A stretch of 64,000 nucleotides of DNA from Eucalyptus grandis (lineage: Eukaryota; Streptophyta; Magnoliopsida; Myrtales; Myrtaceae), in NCBI RefSeq assembly GCF_016545825.1, contig NC_052619.1, forward strand, positions 29,303,803-29,367,802, given 5' to 3'. Below, piece after piece: positions 56,419 to 64,000 of the stretch. The notes under the pieces are model-generated. The model was not told the DNA's origin. It did not search any database and was given only the letters and a program-made list of their open reading frames with translations. The position numbers and the translations under genes were made by a program. Position 1 is the first letter of the stretch. Each line of letters opens with the position of its first letter.

Positions 56419-57343
56419 TGTTGGAGAAATCTTCTTGAAATGTTTTGAAGTTGACAAAATGTTTCCATCAGTCTAGTCTGAAGGTTTGCAGTCTCGCTAT
56501 TTAAAGTCGAAGACCTCCGGACAGCCAGACTCAAGACTCAAAGTCTATCCTCATTGGATCTCTAATCCGTTGAAGAAAGGTTATCCGTAACTGGATGTTT
56601 CGTTAAGGGCTTGACCTTATCAACCGGAGAAGATCTCGTGGCTGGAAAAGACACAATGGAATTTCTTGATTGATTGAGATTGACTCGAAGATTAAGGAAT
56701 CGATGATTGCTTAAATATTCTTGGAAAGTTCTACTTATGGAAACCGAGATCCTGATTGTATGGGCGAACAGGATTGATGGGCTATCGACACGTTCCTTTA
56801 ATAGCCCGAATGATCTTCCTAATTGATTCCGTCCAACGGGTAGATTGGAGGAATTCCTTTGGTAAGTGCCAACGGGTATGATGGCATAAAGGAGTATATA
56901 AGGAAAACATTCTAAGTTGTTGAGGTGTGTGTGATAGAAGAATTCCAAAGTCTGAAGCTCCTTGTTGTTTAGACAATTCATTTGAGCGAATACTTGTATA
57001 CAAAAGAGAGTCTATATTAGTGAGAAACCTTGAGGAGGTGTGATAGAACATCTACACTGTGGAATCAAGGAAAAGGAGTGCTGTAACTTCTCTTTTGTTC
57101 ATAGTGAAATCTAGCCGGTGGGCTGTTAGTACGGAAGAGTGGACGTAGGCTTGGATTAAGCCGAACCACTATAAACCCTGTGTTCAATCTTCTCTTTCTT
57201 ACTCTCTTTACTTTGATCGTATTTCATTTTGTTAATCAATAGTGAACTACCTTTCTATCGTTTGCCAAGAATTGCTTCCGTATTTCAATAAATTGATTGT
57301 GCACCTATTCACCCCTCTCTAGGTGCTTATACTAGCTATCTCA
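56419..57343 (+). repeat. 3' LTR of element 2 (925 bp)
   Basis: Direct repeat of 47705-48630 with scattered substitutions, consistent with an older insertion. Minus-strand frames in it (56562-56981, 56782-57051) are not genes. Confidence 0.92.
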
Positions 57344-58469
57344 CAATTGACCCTTCATTTCCTGGCAAAAAAAAAAAAAGAAATCACATAAATGACTTTT
57401 CATCTATTGATTAATAAACCATACTTAAACTAGCAATTTGCTAAATGTAGTCGTAACATATAAAAGAAGAGGCTAAGTCACAAATTCATTTGAACATTAC
57501 ATAATGCTTAACAATGTTGGTATTTGAAACTTAAAATAAATCATTAACCTAATAATCTATTTGAATGTTCATAATTGCCGAATCATACCTATAACATTTA
57601 AAACAAATTACTAAGTTATTTGGAAGATGGTAAACTCATCACGATGTTGGTAACTTGCTGAATGTAAAAGAAGATGAAAAATCATTGCAAATGCAAAAGC
57701 CATTAGATAAAAGAGCAAAGCTCTTGTGTCAAAATGATCAACAAATGGAGTCTCAAGACCAATCAAATGCCAAAGAATTGAAGAATCTTGGAAAGAATTT
57801 GGTAGTGATGTTTTAACGATCATTGACTCAAAACCCTTTGATACACTTTTTGAGACTAGTGAGCCTCTCATTTCTTAACCCAATACTAGGCCTACATTAC
57901 ATCCCTTAATCAAGTCTCTTCAAATTGGGATTGCTCGGGTTGACATGTGAGTGTCACATTGAAAAGCCACTACTCTAGGAAGTGAAGGCAAGATTGTCTT
58001 ATCTCATCTTAACGTTTCTTGACTTGTAAACTTGATAGAAAGGATGACTGATACTTATTTCATTTCTTAGGCGCTTGTACTTATCCATTGTTGAAATCAT
58101 GACCAAGCCTACATTACGGTCATTTTGAAAGATTTTTTAGATTGGTCAATGTATACTTGTTGCAAATGATCCTTAGATCCTTCGACATTGGAAGTGTGGA
58201 GTATATTGAGTAATCGGATTATTTCCCACATGAATGGATGGGATCAAATAGCCCCTATTAAGAGCATGCGATAAGCCCTTTCTAAGTAAGGAGCTCTTGT
58301 TTGGCACATTGAACAAAAGCCTTTACATGAGTTGAGTTCATATGGATAACAACTTTTCTTTTAAGGGAATTCGAGGATAAATGATACTGTCCAAACATGA
58401 TAGCAATTTTGAGATATTGAATGATATCAATGTTTACTAAACACTTGAAATCAACTTGATTTACTCATG

Positions 58470-59115
58470 GACTCCCGGATCCTGAAGTGCCAAAAGTTGG
58501 CACAAAGGGACACTTAAATGCTAAAAGTTACGAAAGTGACACTTAAGTGCCCAGCCAAGTAAAACACTAACGTGTCAATTTTCGGCGAAGCAAGTGGAAA
58601 ACGGCATTGTTTTGGTGCTGACATGATAAAAATTAATATAAAAATTAATTAAATTAAATTTTATATTAAATTTATTTAAAAAATTTAAGAATACAAATAC
58701 AAATATTTAAAATATTTTAAAAATTTTTTTAAAAAAAGGACGTCGCCCTTAGCCACCTCCCTCGATTTTTTTAACTTTTTAATATTTTTAATATTTGTAT
58801 TTGTATTTTTAAATGTTTTAAATAAATTTAGTTTTAAATTAAATTTAATTAATTTTTATATTAATTTTTACCACGTCAGCACTAAAATGATGTCGTTTTT
58901 GCATTGTCTGGTCATGTCAGCATGCAAAATAACACCGGTTTGTATTTACTTCGCTGGAAATTGCGCATGTCAGCATTTTGGCCACATTTTGGCCGAATTG
59001 GCATTTAAATGATCAATTTCTCTCCAATTTTGGCACTTAAGTGTCACTTTCATAACTTTTGGCATTAAAGTGTTCTTTTGTGCCAACTTTTGGCACTTGA
59101 AATGTACTTTTGCCT
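58470..59115. mobile_element. Mutator-like MITE nested in the Ty3 remnant
   Basis: The arms share 'aagtgccaaaagttggcac' (58485 onward; reverse complement ending 59098) and continue inverted through 'gtgacacttaagtgcc', giving arms of over 60 bp well matched and a weaker AT-rich inner pairing. A candidate 9-bp duplication is ttactcatg (58461-58469) / ttgctcatg (59116-59124), 8 of 9 identical. The outermost 15 bp of the left end are diverged, so the exact ends are tentative. No transposase. Confidence 0.7.
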
Positions 59116-59289
59116 TTGCTCATGCAATGAATGCTTTCTCACTACTAACACTTTGTTGATGTTGTCTCTTATAACATGTGTTAAACAACACTGATCTTGC
59201 ATGGTATGCTTTTGCTACCAAAGCATATATTATAACACCTTATGTTGAATGTGCAATGTCCATTTCAGAATATTCTTGAATGTTAGATT

Positions 59290-59880
59290 TCCTTAGTGAA
59301 ACCATGATTTACATAGTTCGTGGGTCCATCCTTAAATTGCATGGTTCGTGAGTCCATCCTTAAATTACATAGTTCGTGAGTTTATCCTTAAACCACAGGA
59401 CTTGTGGGTATATCATTAAACCACATAGTTCATGATTTTATCTTTAAATCACACGGTTCGTGTTCGTGGGTATATCTTTAAATTACACGGTTCGTGAGTC
59501 CATCATTAAATCACATGATTGGTGGGTTTATCCTTAAACCATGAGGTTGGTGGCCTTATCCTTAAATCAAAAGATTCATGGATCTATCCTTAATGAGGAT
59601 TTATGGGTTTATCCTTAAACCATAGGGTCGATAAGTCTATCCTTAAACCATGGTTGGTGAGTCTATCTTTACACCACATGATTCGTGGGTCTATTCTTAA
59701 ACCATAGGGTTTGTGTACTTATCATTAAACCATACAGTTCGTGGGTGTATGCTTAAACCACAAGATTGGTGGGTCTATCTTTGAACCTTTGGGTTCGTGG
59801 GTCTATCCTTAAACCATGCTTTTCAAGATTAATGGTCATCCTAAAACAATGCATTTTGAAAGGTCCGTGAGTCTATCCTT
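59290..59880. repeat. Minisatellite, unit about 34 bp
   Basis: About 16 imperfect copies of a unit built on 'ccttaaaccacatggttcgt' and 'gggtctat', with unit length varying between roughly 29 and 38 bp. Non-coding. Confidence 0.85.
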
Positions 59881-59889
59881 GAATCCTAC

Positions 59890-60130
59890 ATTTTCCTATC
59901 CAATCGAAATCCGTTTATATACAGTGAGACACCCTTCCTCTGGTTGAAACCCATTTGTATATGGTAAAACTATATTTCCAGTCGAAACCAGTTTGTATAT
60001 GGTGAAACACCCCATTTTCAGTTGAAACTCATTTGTATACGATGAGACAATCCCCTTCAATTGAGACCCATTTGTATATAGTGAGACCACATTTCCAGTC
60101 GAAACCCATTTGTGTACAGTAAGACTTTCC
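59890..60130. repeat. Second minisatellite, unit about 41 bp
   Basis: About six copies of a unit with 'gaaacccatttgtatatgg' and 'tgagac' words, directly after the first array and unrelated to it in sequence. The minus-strand frame 59896-60090 is only the repeat read as a 14-residue periodic peptide. Confidence 0.85.
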
Positions 60131-60769
60131 CATCTCGGTCAATGACCATCTTTATGATGTAAGACCATTCTTTCACATCCCCTTCGTTTATTGCACACTA
60201 ACCATTTCCTTTTGCTGACAAAGTTTAGGTGTTTTTTTTCTTTGAAAGGTACCTCTTTGAGCTTCCATTCAAAGAATGGCAGCTTCTAATACCTAAATTT
60301 TACCATTTTATTTAGGTCCTAATTGTGTAGAAAATTAAGGATTAATTTTAAACCTTAGAAATAATAATTTCCATTAAATTGCATGGCATATAGACATTAG
60401 GAGCATTTACTTAAGTAGTAATAGAGCCTTCTTGTTAAAAAAAAAAGTTAAATAAGAGAACTATTATTAAAAAACGACAAAAAAAAAAAAAGCGAGACCG
60501 GGCCAAGGCTAGGCTGGCCTGGCTGCTTGCCATTTCTCTTTATCCATTTCCATTGGCTTGGGCCTAGCCCAGCCTCCTTCATTTTTCCTTTCCTTCAATG
60601 GTCCAATCTTCTTTTCCTCTTCCTCTCTCTCCCCCTTCGCTTTCTACAAGAAGGAAAAGCAAACTACGAGCCAAAGGAGATAGAGGATTGCGAGGGAGCA
60701 GAGGAGGTAGCGGATCGCGCAGCATGATCCTAGGGTCGGAGCTAGGCCGGCAAGGCAATTGGTGGTGGT

Positions 60770-63140
60770 CGACCCGTATGATGGTTTTAATTCCTAATTG
60801 AATCTTAAAACCAAGACATTTGGAGATCCGCATGAGCAGAATATTCTTCCACGTGGATATGATTATAAGATCTCATAGGTGCTCATTGTAGGGGATTGTG
60901 CAAAGAAGGTAGCCCTACTGTCAACATACGATGCAGTGCAAGAGAGGGCATCAAAAACGTTAAAATGGCTATTTTTTTTTAACTCTCTCCTAATAACATG
61001 AAACAGTTGCCTTTCCTACATGATTAACTTTCTTTCTGAACATTTGTGTGGCTTTTGCTGATTGCTCTTTCTTTTTTGAGAAATAAGGATGTTGCTTTGT
61101 AGCAAGTAGCAGAATGTGATTGAATATTTGAATAGTTTATGTACCTCTTTGATTATGTAAATTTAACTAGATATACTCTCCTAGAGAAGAGCAGGAGAAA
61201 AAGTACTTGTGTGAATCTTCTACAGTATTTCGTTCATGATATATCTAAAGATTTTATAACGAAAAAAAGTTGCCAACCAAATATATTATTATAAATTTTG
61301 TCACAACCTTCCTTAGCGTTTGGATATATTTCCCTTTTTCATTTGCCATTTTTTACGCTGCACTATAAGTTCAAGGCTTGTTAGTCAAAAAGTGAGACGG
61401 CTGGAAAGTTGTTCCATGACCCTTCCCTTGGGACAAGTCAGAAATCTTTTGGGGCCAAAAATCACCAAAGTCCATAGAGATCATGGCTTCCGAGAACCAT
61501 TCACAAAGCCTACTGATCCCAAAACCACCGTACATAAAACCCCAAAAGACGTGGACTTATTATATCGTAAATTATGATATGATGGTCGCAAAATCAATGT
61601 GCAAAATTTCCCAAAGGCCTTGACTTCTTGGTGAATGTGTACAAATTCCATCATGCTGGTTTCAATTCCTCCTACTTCCACCCGTATGATGGTTTTAAGT
61701 CCTAACTGAATCTTAAAACCAAGACATTTAGAGATTCGCATGAGCAGAATATTATTCCATGTGGATATGATTAAGATCTCATGGATGCTCGTTTAAGGGA
61801 CCGCGCAAAGAAGGTGGCCTTACTGTCAACATACGACGCAGTGTAATAGAGAGCGTCGAAAACGTTAAAATGGCTATTCTTTTAATTCTCTCCTTACTTC
61901 GCATGAGACGGTTGCTTCTCTTCTTACTTCACATGAAACGGTTGCTTTTCTTACATGGTTAACTTTTTATCTTAACATTTTTGTGGCTTTTGCTGATTGC
62001 TCTTTCTTTTTCGAGAAATGAGGTTGTTTCTTTGTAGCAAGTAGCACAATATGATTGAATATTTGAATAGTTTGTGTACCTCTTTGACTATGTAAATTTA
62101 ACTAGATATACTCTCCTAGAAAAGAGCAGGAGAAAATGTACCTGTGTGAATCTTCTACAGCAATTCGTTCATGCTATATCTAAAGATTTTATAACAAGAA
62201 AAAAAATTGCCAACCAAATATATGATTATAAATTTTGTTGCAACCCTCCTTAGCGTTTGGATATATTTTCCTTTTTCATTTGCCATTTTTTACGCTGCAC
62301 TATAAGTTCAAGGCTTGTTAGTCAAAAAAAGAGATGGCTGGAAAGTTGTTCCATGACCCTTCCCTTGGGACAAGTCAGAAATTTTTTGGGGCCAAAAATC
62401 ACCAAAGTCCATAAAGATAATGACTTCCCAGAACCATTCACAACGCCTACTGCTCCAAAAACCACCACACACAAAACCCCAAAAGACCTTGACTTATTAT
62501 ATCATAAATTATGATCTGAGGGTCGCAAAATCAACTTACGAAATTCCCCAAAGACCTTGACTTCTTCACACTCAAATTACCTAACTCGACAGAGGCCTTG
62601 ACTTCTTGATGGATGTGCACAAATTCCATCATGCTGGTTCCAATTCTTCCTACTTCGACCTGTATGATTGTTTTGAATCCTAATTGAATCTTAAAACCGA
62701 GACATTAGAGATTTGCATGAGCAAAATATTCTTTCACGTGGAAATGATTAAGATCTCTTGGATGCTCATTGTAGGGGACCGTGCGAAGAAGGTGGCCCTC
62801 CTGTCAACATACGATGCAGTGTAAGAGAGGGCGTCGAAAACGTTAAAATGGCTATTCTTTTAACTCTCTACTTACTTCACATGAAACAGTTGCCTTTCTT
62901 ACATGGTTAACTTTCTTTCTGAACATTTTTTGTGGCTTTTACTGATTGCTCTTTCTTTTTCGAGAAATGAGGATGTTGCTTTGTAGCAAGTAGCAAAATA
63001 TGATTGAATATTTGAATGGTTTATGTACCTCTTTGACTATGTAAATTTAACTAGATATACTCTCCTAGAAAAGAGTTGGAGAAAATGAACCTGTGTGAAT
63101 CTTCTACTGTGCTTCGTTCATGCAATATCTAAAGAATTAT
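60770..63140. repeat. Tandem array of a 936-bp unit (about 2.5 copies)
   Basis: A partial unit (60770-61315) precedes two full units (61317-62252 and 62253-63140). Markers per unit: 'gcgtttggatatat', 'cccttgggacaagtcagaaat', 'atgatggtttta' and 'gtagcaagtagca'. Copies are over 85% alike by eye. The same unit occurs singly at 36815-37645. The 85-codon frames 61320-61577 and 62257-62514 are repeated with it but carry no known domain, and the 37-kb copy does not preserve them. Confidence 0.8.
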
Positions 63141-64000
63141 GATAAAATGAACCTGACGTGGCAATATCTAAAGAGTTGTACCAATTCAAGCATTTGGAGG
63201 CTCGCTAGCCACTACGGTAGAAAAAGGCCAAGAGGAGGAAGAGGAAAAGAAAAAGGACAAAAAAAAGGACAAAATTAATTAAAAAAATTATTTAAAAAAT
63301 GTCACGTCAACATTCGCGGCTACCAGCATCCACGTTAACGTCGACTGGTCAAAATTAATCAGATCTGAATTAGTATCAATGTGAAAATGTTTAAGATTAA
63401 ATTGTTTAATTGGAAGATTTAATACTAAATTGATATTAATGCCATAGGTTTATGACTTTTTTAGTAATTTTCCTCAATTTTACAAAATTATTCTGTTGTC
63501 AAAATCACACTTAAGCTAGTATGTAATGCCACTTGCCACTGGTCACTTGACCATTATAACTGATTATAAATTTTGTCGCAACCCTCCCAGGATGAGCCTT
63601 ATAGGGTTTAACCAATTGTTAACCGGGTGCAAATAATGCTTTCCCGATGTGACACCTACGCTTCCTATGGGTTCCCCTAATCCTACTGATTTCAACTGGT
63701 TTCTCTCATTCCTTCATGATTAAATCAGAAGTCTTTCTTGGGCTAGTTAGGAGCCCGATAATGAACCAGAGAATTGGCTTTAGGGACTTCGGTCCCGTAG
63801 GTTGGTATCTTTTCTCTCTTAAGGAAAACTTTTCACACAATCACGAGTGATTTTTATTTCCTAACATGCATCTACATGTCCATGCACTTAGGTAGTGGAT
63901 CAACATTTTTAAAAGGTACCAAATACAAATAATGTATGTAAAGCAATGACTAAATTAACTAGTAAAGAAAAAGGAGAAGATAGTAATTTGAGCCGTTTTG
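63141..64000. other. Window end: one-armed MITE-like stretch and intergenic DNA
   Basis: 63145-63475 has the AT-rich 'gtttaagattaaattg' and 'ttagtaattttcc' ending of a Mutator-like MITE arm, but its left partner is not clear. 63475-63800 resembles 38190-38530. No gene seen. Confidence 0.35.

Larger units (their letters stand above)
47705..57343 (+). mobile_element. Sirevirus-type Ty1/Copia retrotransposon, element 2 (9,639 bp)
   Basis: Same family as element 1 but on the plus strand, flanked by the 5-bp duplication caatt (47700-47704 and 57344-57348). Order: 5' LTR, tRNA-Met primer site, gag, protease, integrase, RT, RNase H, extra ORF, two polypurine tracts, 3' LTR. It carries many more stops and frameshifts than element 1, including a changed RT active site, so it is dead and probably older. 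It sits inside copy II of the segmental duplication. Confidence 0.9.
39005..57690. repeat. Segmental duplication, copy II (about 18.7 kb after insertions)
   Basis: Counterpart of 14160-19150. The original sequence survives as 39005-40912, 43952-44120, 47464-47704 and 57349-57690. Between these pieces lie a 3.0-kb solo LTR, a 3.3-kb solo LTR and a 9.6-kb Copia element, each with its own target duplication. Removing them restores collinearity with copy I. Confidence 0.82.
57691..60770 (+). mobile_element. Probable truncated 3' end of a Ty3 (Tat/Ogre-like) element
   Basis: No pol is left. The argument is architectural: two minisatellites (59290-60130), a purine-rich 'caaagaatggcagct' (60271-60285) like the polypurine tracts of Tat-lineage elements, then 'acctaaattttacc' as in many Tat/Athila LTR starts, an AT-rich stretch and a GC-rich 'gggccaaggctaggctggcc' stretch that stops at about 60770 where the 936-bp array begins. 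The region 57700-58440 contains 'aagcctacattac' words that recall Tat/Athila 3' regions. The 57611-57871 minus-strand frame is not recognised. Ends and lineage are uncertain. Confidence 0.4.

Noticed and set aside
59290..60130. Possible CRISPR-like direct repeats
   Set aside because: Units are adjacent without unique spacers, imperfect and in a plant retroelement context; they are minisatellites.
61320..62514. Repeated 85-codon frames
   Set aside because: They recur only because the 936-bp unit is repeated; the copy at 37 kb does not keep them open and no domain is seen.

Overview
The window is nuclear DNA from a flowering plant. It is AT-rich, gene-poor and crowded with LTR retrotransposons, Mutator-like MITEs, a tRNA-derived SINE and microsatellites. 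The receptor-like protein remnant and the small secreted proline-rich proteins look like those of woody eudicots, and Myrtaceae (Eucalyptus relatives) is my best guess. That guess rests on general resemblance, not on a database match.

Layout. (1) 1-14 kb: two diverged copies of one segment in tandem (about 2.7-7.6 kb and 9.7-14.0 kb), each ending in a small Cys-containing protein gene (5691-6092 and 12575-12937). After the duplication a Mutator-like foldback element (6648-7460) entered copy A and a SINE (11406-11611) entered copy B; in each case the other copy still shows the empty site. (2) 14-19.2 kb: copy I of a second segmental duplication, with a small secreted protein gene (17426-17755) and a 1,060-bp Mutator-like foldback element (15685-16744). 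(3) 19.6-32.6 kb: a Tekay-like solo LTR split by a 9.5-kb minus-strand Sirevirus-type Ty1/Copia element (20310-29806). (4) 32.8-35.4 kb: a minus-strand LRR receptor-like protein gene broken by one frameshift and one stop. (5) 39.0-57.7 kb: copy II of the second duplication, swollen from about 5 kb to about 18.7 kb by two Tekay-like solo LTRs (40913-43946, 44121-47458) and a second, plus-strand Sirevirus-type element (47705-57343). One solo LTR splits the paralogue of the secreted-protein gene. (6) 57.7-64 kb: a probable 3' remnant of a Ty3 element with two minisatellites and a nested MITE, then an array of about 936-bp units related to 36.8-37.6 kb.

How it fits together. Three short host genes look potentially functional; most of the rest is retroelement. 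Both Sirevirus-type elements have tRNA-Met primer sites, duplicated polypurine tracts, a gag with two zinc knuckles, protease-integrase-RT-RNase H, and an additional ORF between pol and the 3' LTR. Gag-pol is broken in both. The extra ORF is nearly intact in the first element and has a TATA box and a plant-like leader upstream, which makes it the most interesting item here. No CRISPR array, rRNA or tRNA gene, or prokaryotic operon was seen.
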